From Deltaproteobacteria bacterium (GTDB taxonomy: Bacteria; Desulfobacterota; DSM-4660; Desulfatiglandales; Desulfatiglandaceae), in the NCBI GenBank assembly GCA_018644785.1, contig JABGPV010000189.1:1-9953 (forward strand): a DNA stretch of 9,953 bases. Reading direction: 5' to 3'. The stretch's first letter is position 1; each line of letters opens with the position of its first letter. A program made the position numbers and the translations under genes. Below the pieces are notes generated by a model. It was given only the letters and a program-made list of their open reading frames with translations, was not told the origin of the DNA and did no database searches. This document shows positions 1 through 7,166 of this stretch, piece by piece.

Positions 1-1247
1 GGATAGCTTACTATCCCTGAGAGGATGTTGTTCAAGTCGTGGGAAACACCGCCTGCCATAAGACCCATGGCTTCCATTTTTTCAGCACGTTGGAGCTTGG
101 ATTCCAATTCAGCTTTTTCTTCCTCAGCCAGTTTGCGATGGGTTGTATCGGCAGATACGACCGTTATGTAATCAATTCTTCTATCATCATCCAAAACGGG
201 TAAGAGCGTCGAATCAAGCCATACTTCATTTCCTTCAATATCCTTGGCCAATGCCTCCATGGCGATCGCGTCGCCTGTCTCTTTTACTTTCTTTAACTTT
301 TCTGTCATTTCATTTCGGAACGCTGCAGGAAAAAACTCAAATGGATACGGTTTTCCATAAACATCAGCATTGCCATCAAGTTGCAGCATTTTATACCCAT
401 TTGCACTCATGTATGTCAGGTTAAAATCAAGATCCACGATTTTGTGACAAACTGGCGAGTGGTCGACCAACGCTTGATTTCTCCTCTCAACGTCCCGCAG
501 CGCCTCCTCGGCCTGCTTTCGCTCCTTGACCTCATTATCCAATCTATCGCGAGAAGTTGTAATTTTTTTCAAATTCTTTATCATTTGCTCAAAAGATCTG
601 GCCAAATTACCAATTTCGTCATTGGCGCTTGTGTCGATGGAAGCATCTAAGTCTCCTCCGGAAATCAGCTCCGCAGAGCCTTCCAATCTTGATAAAGGCC
701 TAAATATATATCGTCTTGTGATGAAAAAAATTGTAATGGAAATGGCAGCAGCAATGACGGCTAATAAGAAAATCGAAATGACACTATTTATAATGATGGA
801 CTTCTGTATACGCTGTCTGCTTAGGGCGAGTTGAATTCTCCCAACCGGCTGCCCCTCATATGTAATGTCAATTTCTTTAACAATGAAACCGGGGGATTTT
901 CTAAACCAGACAAAATCCTTCTGGGGAAAACCGGGACGCAACTTCTCCTTAACCACTGCCCCTGCTACCAACACCTTTGCAAAAACCAGATCATCCTCCA
1001 AAAAGATAGAATCAATGAAATCGTTCACATATACGTGATTAAACTGCCAGAGAGCACTGGGCAAACTCGATTTGGCCAGGTTGGAAGCATCTTCCAACCG
1101 CTTTTCCAGCTTGGCCTCAATTGTACCGGTATAGTACAATATGATTGCGATAGAAAAGAGCAGCAAGATACCGGTTACAACAGCAATGAGCGTATATGTA
1201 AATCGGTGCCTGATACTATTGCCAGAGGTAAGCTTTCTGGAACTCAT
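1..1247 (-). CDS. PAS/HAMP sensor histidine kinase, C-terminus cut off by window edge
   Basis: This is a membrane-bound two-component sensor kinase. It would detect a signal outside or at the membrane, autophosphorylate a histidine and pass the phosphate to a response regulator. The visible 415 codons show a first membrane helix at about residues 18-41, a periplasmic or extracytoplasmic part of about 110 residues, a second helix at about 150-176, a HAMP linker (about 177-230, with the DEIGNLARSFEQM signature), a charged coiled coil, a PAS-like domain (about 255-380) and the start of the dimerisation helix with the H-box GGVSHDLNN, phospho-accepting His403. The ATPase domain lies beyond the left edge. 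The start is set by AGGAG six bases before the ATG and by an in-frame TAG just upstream. It lies 172 bases downstream of the secreted binding protein on the same strand, so the two probably share a transcript. A receiver domain at the missing C-terminus cannot be excluded. Confidence 0.9.
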   Translation of the reverse strand, partial: MSSRKLTSGNSIRHRFTYTLIAVVTGILLLFSIAIILYYTGTIEAKLEKRLEDASNLAKSSLPSALWQFNHVYVNDFIDSIFLEDDLVFAKVLVAGAVVKEKLRPGFPQKDFVWFRKSPGFIVKEIDITYEGQPVGRIQLALSRQRIQKSIIINSVISIFLLAVIAAAISITIFFITRRYIFRPLSRLEGSAELISGGDLDASIDTSANDEIGNLARSFEQMIKNLKKITTSRDRLDNEVKERKQAEEALRDVERRNQALVDHSPVCHKIVDLDFNLTYMSANGYKMLQLDGNADVYGKPYPFEFFPAAFRNEMTEKLKKVKETGDAIAMEALAKDIEGNEVWLDSTLLPVLDDDRRIDYITVVSADTTHRKLAEEEKAELESKLQRAEKMEAMGLMAGGVSHDLNNILSGIVSY

Positions 1248-1419
1248 CGGGGGCTCCTATGGGGTAATTGTCAGGATTTGTTCCTTAAAGGCTTTTCGTG
1301 TTTGCTTCATCCTTCTGATTGTAATTTTCATCTCCCATGGTTCTTTCGCAAAAGGGTTTCAAGCAAAGAAACATTTTATAATAAATGATTTTCCGAACAA
1401 AAAACACCCATTCAATATA

Positions 1420-2265
1420 TTAGAAAAGTTGATTGTATAATTCTTTGAGTTTTTTTTGGTCCTCTTCGCCATACCATCTCAGAAGGGGCTCAAGGTATTC
1501 CTCTTTCTTGCGATCACGCAACAGAATTTTATTTACCTTGTCGATGACCTTTCGCCCCCAATCTGTTTTCGGGCATCCCACTCGCACCAGAACGTACGGG
1601 ATGTTCTCCGTCTCTTTTATGTTTAAGCCGGTAACCATACCACTACTGGAAAGATTTTTTTCAAAAAAAGCCATTATAGACGGGTATTCTATTACATAGT
1701 CGACTCGCCCGGAAAAAAGCATCTTGATCAGACTGACATAATTCGGCAGATTGATGACGTTTTTCTTATTCAGATGGTTTCCTATGATGGCATTCAACTT
1801 CTTCGGGTAGCGCCCGTAGCTCACACCTGCCTTTAATCTTTTGTCGTTTAGGATTTCATTCAAGGATATGGATTTTTCCTGGTCCAGTTCACCGATTTTG
1901 TCCCGCCTGATATAAATACGTTGAGGCAGAACTATCATGTCCGCTTCCGAAACGGCCCAATAGTCACGGGGCAGAATGGATACAGAACAGATATTTTTTC
2001 CAGCTTTTACCTCGGTTCTCAAACGCTTAGAGTTCATCTTCTTTGTAGAATGCGCATATTCCGGCATACGATCTTTCAAAAAGGAAATGACTGCATCACC
2101 CATGCCCTGTTCTTTGTATGGACCGTCTAATATATATGCAGGTGGCCAATCACTGACTCTCCAGATGATTTCATCTTCTGCAAATAAAGGTGTGCAGAAA
2201 ACGAAAAGAGTCATAAATATAAACCCAAATATATAGTTGAAACAAAGATATGAACACGCTCTCAT
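1420..2265 (-). CDS. Secreted substrate-binding-like protein (SBP family 3 type fold)
   Basis: This encodes 281 residues. A classical signal peptide occupies about residues 1-29 (hydrophobic core followed by TPLFA), with likely cleavage before EDEI, so the product should be periplasmic and soluble. The mature start (IIWRVSDWPPAYI, then a GPYKEQGMGD segment) resembles bacterial extracellular solute-binding family 3 proteins, in particular a group annotated only as conserved hypothetical (I recall TIGR02285). The rest fits a two-lobed binding fold, including a VDYVIEYPS segment near residue 195. No lipobox cysteine is convincing. I chose the ATG at 2265 because AAGGAG lies seven bases upstream; an ATG 36 bases further upstream has no comparable site. 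No permease or ATPase gene is adjacent; the next gene is a sensor kinase. A sensory role, delivering a ligand signal to that kinase, is therefore more plausible than transport. The ligand is unknown. Confidence 0.8.
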   Translation of the reverse strand: MRACSYLCFNYIFGFIFMTLFVFCTPLFAEDEIIWRVSDWPPAYILDGPYKEQGMGDAVISFLKDRMPEYAHSTKKMNSKRLRTEVKAGKNICSVSILPRDYWAVSEADMIVLPQRIYIRRDKIGELDQEKSISLNEILNDKRLKAGVSYGRYPKKLNAIIGNHLNKKNVINLPNYVSLIKMLFSGRVDYVIEYPSIMAFFEKNLSSSGMVTGLNIKETENIPYVLVRVGCPKTDWGRKVIDKVNKILLRDRKKEEYLEPLLRWYGEEDQKKLKELYNQLF

Positions 2266-2459
2266 TGGGTGATCTCCTTGTTTATTGGATAATGAGGACA
2301 TTCTCCCAGTGAAATGTCAGAAAAGATTTTATGTCAAAGAAAAACGGCTTTTAGAAAGTTCATTTGGGTTGACGATTTTGGCCTTGAAAAATGAAACAAT
2401 ATGGCCTAGATTCCTACGTCATCTGTCAAGACCCCCCGCAGAACCTTTTCGTGCATTAA

Positions 2460-2493
2460 TCTTGAACCCTGCCACCACCCATTTCGTTCAAGA
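2460..2493. repeat. Inverted repeat, 8-bp arms, 18-base loop
   Basis: TCTTGAAC at 2460-2467 is the exact reverse complement of GTTCAAGA at 2486-2493. The loop is C-rich (contains GCCACCACCC). There is no T-tract after the second arm, so it does not look like a rho-independent terminator in either direction. It could be a protein-binding site or an RNA stem in the leader of the leftward unit. Function is not known. Confidence 0.45.
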
Positions 2494-2514
2494 CTAGCAG
2501 ATGTAACCTTAACC

Positions 2515-2526
2515 CTGAACGTTCAG
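2515..2526. promoter_or_regulatory. Perfect 12-bp palindrome CTGAACGTTCAG, possible operator
   Basis: The sequence is its own reverse complement. It matches the palindrome at 3154-3165 at 10 of 12 positions, and the two differences are symmetric (G to A and C to T), so both follow CTRAACGTTYAG. A central AACGTT with a CG dyad is the layout seen in LacI/GalR-family operators (general knowledge). It lies about 250 bases upstream of the leftward binding-protein gene. No such regulator is encoded in the window. Confidence 0.35.
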
Positions 2527-2655
2527 CGGATAATATTATTTCACCACCCGGCTGCGCAAGCATTATTTTGGATGCGTCGCTGTATCTGATGCCTTGTTAG
2601 GTGGCGGTGGCACGAAAAGATGGAAATCCGCCTGGGGGGATCTTGCTTCGCGTGA

Positions 2656-2991
2656 CGAGCGACCAGGAACCCGGCGTCAGACCGTTGGGTTCAAAAGGAG
2701 ACCGTCCCGGGGAAACATCAAACCCGTCTTCAAGATTACGTCGCCGAAAAATGCGATGAAAACAAAAATGACCCGCGAAAGATTCTGAAGCATCATGAAA
2801 AAGTTACGAGAAAGCCTCCGTCAATCCACCCCAATTTCATCGGAACAAGCATCATGGACAAGGTGTCATATTGCAGTAATCACAGTCTGACCAAGAACCA
2901 ATGTACGGTTAGATATCGCGGGTCGCAAGGATTACGCGTATCCCATGCTTACGTCTTACCTGACATCCTTTTTAGCATTTTCAATCCATAG
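2656..2991 (+). other. Open frame of 111 codons without an early start, unassigned
   Basis: The frame is open from just after a TGA (2653-2655) to TAG (2989-2991). The only in-frame ATG is late (about position 2855), and I see no good ribosome-binding site for it. The translation contains HQTRLQDYVAEKCDEN and KILKHHEKV stretches that look helical and charged, but I recognise no family. It may be a decayed gene fragment or chance. A competing frame with an ATG at 2594 gives an arginine-rich translation that looks non-coding. Confidence 0.15.
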
Positions 2992-3153
2992 AGGCACCGG
3001 AGCCTTTCCGCCTGCAATATTTTTAGTTTTTCGTGTTTGAATTACTGTAGTGTTTTAATTTCTCCTTGGGGTTTTGTCTTTGATAACGCTATCATGTTTT
3101 CTTCTCCAACGCTTACCATAATCGACGCGTGCGTTATTCAAGGAAATAATCGG

Positions 3154-3165
3154 CTAAACGTTTAG
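3154..3165. promoter_or_regulatory. Perfect 12-bp palindrome CTAAACGTTTAG just upstream of the glycyl radical enzyme gene
   Basis: This is a perfect palindrome ending 30 bases before the ATG of the glycyl radical enzyme and 17 bases before its AAAGGAG ribosome-binding site. That is a position where a bound repressor could block transcription. Its AAACGTTT core resembles LacI/GalR-family half-sites (PurR and CcpA sites share AAACGTTT-like cores). A sister palindrome with the same core lies at 2515-2526. Regulation of the operon by such a protein is inference. Confidence 0.4.
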
Positions 3166-3195
3166 ATTACAGTTCTTAATTGAAAGGAGATCTTC

Positions 3196-6186
3196 ATGAA
3201 ATCAGCCCTGACGCCCAAACCCTCAGAAGAATTGTACAACCTCCTCAAATCGACTGCGGATATTTTCAATTCAAAGTCCGAACTCCAGGACGCGATGAAG
3301 GGCTCCCAGGGTTGGATCAACGCCACCATCGGATTCAAGACTGCCGACAACAAAATGGGGTCGGCGGTGGTCATAAAAGATGGGCATATAACGGCAAAGG
3401 ACCATATCCCCGAGGATGTGGATGCCTGCCTGATTTTTCGCGAGGAGAAAGATTTTACGGATTACCAGAAAGCCGGCAAGGATGATGCCTCCTTGATGAT
3501 CCTGAAGGGCCGAATGTGGATTGAAGGCACCATCGCCTTGTACAACTACTGCGACTACCTTGTGAACCTTCTTTACCTGGATGAGGCCAGAGCAGCGACC
3601 CGGGAAATCATAAGGTCGCACCAGATCGAAAAGCTCCGCATCGCGGACGGCGCCGACACCAGCGGACGGGATGGAAATGTTCGGCGCAGAGCCGAAGTCC
3701 TTCGGGGAGAAAAGGTTGACCCGGGGGTCAAATGGTTAAAGGATCCCTACCTCTCCGAGTATACGCTTGATGATTTTGCTCGGGTCAAAGGTTTCCGCAA
3801 GGAACGCTTCGACACGAAAGCGGAGGTCAGCGCTGAGCATGGGAAGCTTTTAACCGATTTCTTCCTGGAAAACGGCTACGAGAAAAAAAAGGACGGGAAG
3901 CCGTGGGACCCGTGCCTGCGGAAAGCGGAAAGTTTCTATCACCTCATGGCCAACCGGAAAGCCCTCATTCGTGAGGGGGATCTTTTGGCCGGCACCTACA
4001 CGCCCAATCCCATATTCGGACTTGTAAACCAACCCTACACTTTCGGCTGGCAGGTATGGGGGGAGCTCAGGACCCATACGTTTCGTGAACTGGACTCCTA
4101 CATTTCCACGGAAGAAACCATTGAGACCTTGCACAAGCATGTCATGCCATTTTACGCCAGGCGAAATATTCAAGACTACTGGAAAACCATGTTCGACACG
4201 CCTTTGGCCTCCCGCATTCACGAGCGTTACTTCTCCATTTTTTATTACGGCACCGTCTCCCACGCCACCATGACCCCCGGACATGAGAAATACCTGCAGC
4301 TGGGTCTGAACGGCATGCGGGATTTGATCGACCGGGAACTGGCCCGAGACAAGGAAGCCGATGAAGAGAAAAAAAATACCCTCAAAGCCATGCGGATCAG
4401 TATGGACGCCGTATCGGCCTATAGCCGGAACCTGGCAGAACAGGTTCTAAAGGAGGCGGAAGCCGCATCGGATCCCGTGCGAAAAACCGAGCTGGAAGAA
4501 ATTCACCGGATTCTGCTCCGGGTGCCGGACAAGCCGGCCGAAACCCTGCATGAAGCAATCCAGGCCATGTGGATCATTCAGGTAGCCCTGGGACTGGAAA
4601 GCACGGACGAAGGCCCCCACCTGGGAAGGCTGGACCAACTCCTCCAGCCCTATTTTGACAGTGACATGAAAAAGCTCAAGACCGAGGAAGAACGAAAGGC
4701 CTATGTCACCCGCGCAGTGGAGCTGATCGGGTGCCTGTACATGCGCCTGTCCAGCCACTACATCATCACCATGGAAATTGTCTCATGGATGAACTCAGGG
4801 GGCCCCCCGTCCACGGTGATCGTCGTGGGCGGCGTGACCCGAGAGGGACATGACGCCGTCAACGACATGACCTACATCATTCTCAAAGTAACCGCCATGC
4901 TGGCCCTGAACGATCCCAACATGCACGCCCGCGTCATGACGGGCGTCAACAGTGAAACCTATCTTAAACGGGTGTGCGAGGTGAACTATATCACCGGTGC
5001 CACCCCCTGCATCCATAACGATGCCGCCATGATCGAGTCATTGAGCAAGGTGAATCCGGAATGGGCCATTGAAGACATCAGGGACTGGACGGCCAACGGT
5101 TGCGTGGAACCCTGTATTCCGGGCATGCACTTCCCCACCACCGGGAGCGTGGAATTCAATCTGATGGCGCCCCTGGAGATGGCATTGAACAATGGCACGC
5201 ACCCCCTTCTGGAATGGGATCTGGGCCCCAGGACAGGAAGCGTCGAAAAAGGAGATTTCAAGACCTTTGAGGACTTTTTTGACGCCTTCAAAGAGCAACA
5301 CGCTTTCTTGTGCGGCCAGGGGGTGATCGGAAACAACCAGATCGAGCAGGTTCACCAGCAGCATATGCCGTCGCCCCTCATGTCGTCTCTGGTGGACGAC
5401 TGTATCAGCGAGGGTCGCGGCGTAACCCGAGGCGGCGCCCGATACAACACCAGCGGCATTACCTCCATCGGGCTTACGGATGTGACGGATTCCCTGTCGG
5501 CCATCAAAAGAATGGTCTTCGATGAAAAAAAGATCTCCTTCAAGGAGTTCAAGGAAGCCCTTCATTACAACTTCGAGGGGCACACCGGCCTTCGTGCGTG
5601 GATTCAGAACCACGTCCCCAAGTTCGGGTCCGGCGATCCCGATGCCTTTGCCATGGTGGACCGGGTCACCCGCATGGTGGCCGATTTTGCCCACAGCCAG
5701 AAAACCATCAGGGGCGGGCACTATACATCCGGATGGTGGTCCATGAATTACCATGCCGTTTACGGCCGGGTATCAGGCGCCTCCCCCTCGGGCCGGCTGG
5801 CCGGCGAGGCATTCACCCCGGGTCTCACGCCCCAGCCCTCAGCGTCCAACAACATTATGGACAACCTGCTGGATGTGGCAAAGCTTGCGCCGGAGACGCT
5901 GGATAACAACATCGCCTTCAATATCCGGGTCGTTCCTTCCCCCAAGGACACCCATGAGCAAACCATCGCCCGAATGGCCCAGACCCTTCAAACCTTCTTC
6001 GAGCAGGGGGGCATGCAGGTTCAGTTCATCATGTTGAATACAGACACCCTGAAAGACGCCATGGCCCATCCGGAATACTATCCGGATCTCCTGGTGCGCA
6101 TTTCCGGATATTGCGCCTACTTCACCCAATTGCACCGGGATTTGCAGTTGGAGATCATCAGGAGGAACGAATTTGGGCTCGGATAA
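3196..6186 (+). CDS. Glycyl radical enzyme (PFL-like) with N-terminal SCP2-like domain
   Basis: This cytoplasmic, oxygen-sensitive radical enzyme has 996 residues, against roughly 780-860 for most of the family. About residues 40-125 look like an SCP2-type lipid-binding domain: VVIKDGHI, then VDACLIF, then an FxxYxxAG segment, then LKGRMWIEGTIAL near 103-115. The PFL-like barrel follows from about residue 190. The active-site cysteine is Cys636 in ANGCVEP, with the adjacent Glu638 typical of dehydratases, lyases and decarboxylases. GGARYN is at 746-751. The radical-bearing site is Gly971 in RISGYCAYF, 25 residues from the C-terminus. The start has AAAGGAG six bases upstream. The activase gene overlaps its end, and no small-subunit genes are present. 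The substrate is unknown. The C-terminal region (RISGYxAYF...LQxEIIxR) reminds me of alkyl- and arylalkylsuccinate synthases, but Cys-Val-Glu points to eliminases. Codon use is more GC-rich than the flanking genes. Confidence 0.93.
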   Translation: MKSALTPKPSEELYNLLKSTADIFNSKSELQDAMKGSQGWINATIGFKTADNKMGSAVVIKDGHITAKDHIPEDVDACLIFREEKDFTDYQKAGKDDASLMILKGRMWIEGTIALYNYCDYLVNLLYLDEARAATREIIRSHQIEKLRIADGADTSGRDGNVRRRAEVLRGEKVDPGVKWLKDPYLSEYTLDDFARVKGFRKERFDTKAEVSAEHGKLLTDFFLENGYEKKKDGKPWDPCLRKAESFYHLMANRKALIREGDLLAGTYTPNPIFGLVNQPYTFGWQVWGELRTHTFRELDSYISTEETIETLHKHVMPFYARRNIQDYWKTMFDTPLASRIHERYFSIFYYGTVSHATMTPGHEKYLQLGLNGMRDLIDRELARDKEADEEKKNTLKAMRISMDAVSAYSRNLAEQVLKEAEAASDPVRKTELEEIHRILLRVPDKPAETLHEAIQAMWIIQVALGLESTDEGPHLGRLDQLLQPYFDSDMKKLKTEEERKAYVTRAVELIGCLYMRLSSHYIITMEIVSWMNSGGPPSTVIVVGGVTREGHDAVNDMTYIILKVTAMLALNDPNMHARVMTGVNSETYLKRVCEVNYITGATPCIHNDAAMIESLSKVNPEWAIEDIRDWTANGCVEPCIPGMHFPTTGSVEFNLMAPLEMALNNGTHPLLEWDLGPRTGSVEKGDFKTFEDFFDAFKEQHAFLCGQGVIGNNQIEQVHQQHMPSPLMSSLVDDCISEGRGVTRGGARYNTSGITSIGLTDVTDSLSAIKRMVFDEKKISFKEFKEALHYNFEGHTGLRAWIQNHVPKFGSGDPDAFAMVDRVTRMVADFAHSQKTIRGGHYTSGWWSMNYHAVYGRVSGASPSGRLAGEAFTPGLTPQPSASNNIMDNLLDVAKLAPETLDNNIAFNIRVVPSPKDTHEQTIARMAQTLQTFFEQGGMQVQFIMLNTDTLKDAMAHPEYYPDLLVRISGYCAYFTQLHRDLQLEIIRRNEFGLG
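6160..6165 (+). promoter_or_regulatory. Shine-Dalgarno AGGAGG deciding a TTG start
   Basis: A perfect AGGAGG lies within the last codons of the glycyl radical enzyme gene, seven bases before the TTG at 6173. No ATG or GTG lies nearby in that frame, and the first recognisable family residues follow at once. This supports TTG initiation and translational coupling of activase to enzyme. Confidence 0.8.
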
Positions 6187-7114
6187 ATCCTTCAAACGGC
6201 CTCTCGTCATCGATGTAAAAGGGAATTCCCTTGACGACGGCCCGGGAACCCGCTCGGTCGTTTTCTTCAAGGGCTGCCCGCTGGATTGTTACTGGTGCCA
6301 GAACCCGGAAAGCAAGCGGGTGGAAGCCGAACTCCTTTTCGACGGGGAAAAATGCGTTGGCAGCGGAGAATGCGTCAAGGCCTGTCCGGAAGAGGCGATT
6401 GAACCGGGGCAGCCATTGCGTGTGAACCGGGACAAGTGTACCCTCTGCTTTCAATGCGTGGACGTTTGCCCTTCCACGGCCCTGGAAAGAGTGGGTCGGG
6501 AGATGAGTGTCGAGGACATCGTCAAGAAAGTGACCCCCTATAAACCGTTTTTCAAGAACACCGGCGGCGGTGTTACCCTTTCAGGCGGTGAACCGACCCT
6601 GTTCATGGATTTTGCTTCCCGCTTGCTGAAACGCTTGAGGGAAGAAGGGATTCACACGCTGGTGGAGACCTGCGGCCTGTTTAATTTCGAAAGCTTTACC
6701 GAAAAGATTCTGCCCCATGTGAATCTGATCTACATGGACATGAAAATTGTGAATTACGAAGGACACAAACGATGGTGCGGCGTCGGCAACGAAAAGATTA
6801 TTGAAAATTTTTTACGCCTCCATGAAATGTGGCGAAAGGGTGGGGTTGAAATTAAACCCCGAACGCCCTTGATCCCCGGTATCACCGATACGGACGACAG
6901 TATGCGGGCCTTAGCCCGGTTTTATAAGGAACACGGCATCACGCAGACAGCCCTCATGAAAAACAACCCCACTTGGTTGAACAAGTTTGAAAAGATCGGA
7001 CTGAAGACGGATATCGCTAAAGAAAGCCCCATACACGAGTTCTACGATCAGGAGAGGTTTGAATACATCAGGAAAATGTTTGAAGATGAGGGGATTGAGG
7101 TGCTCGAATCTTAG
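6173..7114 (+). CDS. Glycyl-radical enzyme activating enzyme (radical SAM)
   Basis: This protein would install the glycyl radical on Gly971 of the upstream enzyme by reductive cleavage of S-adenosylmethionine. It has 313 residues and starts at TTG, overlapping the enzyme gene by 14 bases. The radical-SAM triad is C35-x3-C39-x2-C42 (GCPLDCYWCQNPE), and the SAM-binding SGGE motif is at 137-140. Between them lies the two-cluster ferredoxin insert common in activases of non-PFL glycyl radical enzymes. The second motif is complete (C89, C92, C95, C99). The first is C61-x2-S64-x2-C67-x3-C71, with serine where the second cysteine is expected. That would leave one cluster with three cysteine ligands, if bound at all. 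The barrel continues with VETCG near 165 and YMDMKIVN near 190. Coupling and adjacency make the enzyme at 3196 its substrate with high confidence. Confidence 0.95.
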   Translation: MGSDKSFKRPLVIDVKGNSLDDGPGTRSVVFFKGCPLDCYWCQNPESKRVEAELLFDGEKCVGSGECVKACPEEAIEPGQPLRVNRDKCTLCFQCVDVCPSTALERVGREMSVEDIVKKVTPYKPFFKNTGGGVTLSGGEPTLFMDFASRLLKRLREEGIHTLVETCGLFNFESFTEKILPHVNLIYMDMKIVNYEGHKRWCGVGNEKIIENFLRLHEMWRKGGVEIKPRTPLIPGITDTDDSMRALARFYKEHGITQTALMKNNPTWLNKFEKIGLKTDIAKESPIHEFYDQERFEYIRKMFEDEGIEVLES

Positions 7115-7154
7115 GCGGAACTCACCTGACAATCGAATGGTTAAATGAAAAAAA

Positions 7155-7159
7155 GGGAG
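7155..7159 (+). promoter_or_regulatory. Shine-Dalgarno GGGAG choosing the second of two ATG codons
   Basis: Two in-frame ATG codons lie at 7161 and 7167. GGGAG is one base before the first, too close to work, and seven bases before the second, which is a normal distance. The start at 7167 is therefore preferred, removing two residues. Confidence 0.7.
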
Positions 7160-7166
7160 TATGGAT

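Larger units (their letters stand above)
2266..3195. other. Divergent intergenic region of about 930 bases
   Basis: This region separates the leftward binding-protein/kinase unit from the rightward glycyl radical operon, so it must hold both promoters. I see no gene with a recognisable product. It contains an inverted repeat (2460-2493), two related perfect palindromes (2515-2526 and 3154-3165), an imperfect palindrome (3081-3094, TGATAACGCTATCA, one mismatched pair) and one long open frame lacking an early start codon (2656-2991). I could not find a convincing sigma-70 pair with correct spacing, nor a sigma-54 GG-N10-GC element, for either direction. TTGACA is present on the minus strand at 2337-2332, but no good -10 follows at the right distance. 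Confidence 0.6.

Noticed and set aside
143..1388. Several plus-strand frames over the kinase gene
   Set aside because: They are shadows of the minus-strand kinase, which reads through without stops and has clear HAMP, PAS and H-box motifs.
2591..2610. GTTAGGT resembling an integron attC core site
   Set aside because: It fits GTTRRRY, but no matching RYYYAAC partner at a suitable distance, no paired inner sites and no integrase are visible.
2602..2625. TGGCACG resembling the -24 half of a sigma-54 promoter
   Set aside because: No GC-containing -12 element at the required spacing.
5038..5754. 238-codon minus-strand open frame inside the glycyl radical enzyme gene
   Set aside because: It lies wholly opposite a strongly conserved coding sequence with GC-rich third positions, which commonly creates antisense open frames. 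No recognisable domain or ribosome-binding site.
3196..7114. Benzylsuccinate synthase operon
   Set aside because: No genes for the small Fe-S subunits are present, and the active-site Cys-Val-Glu motif fits other branches better.
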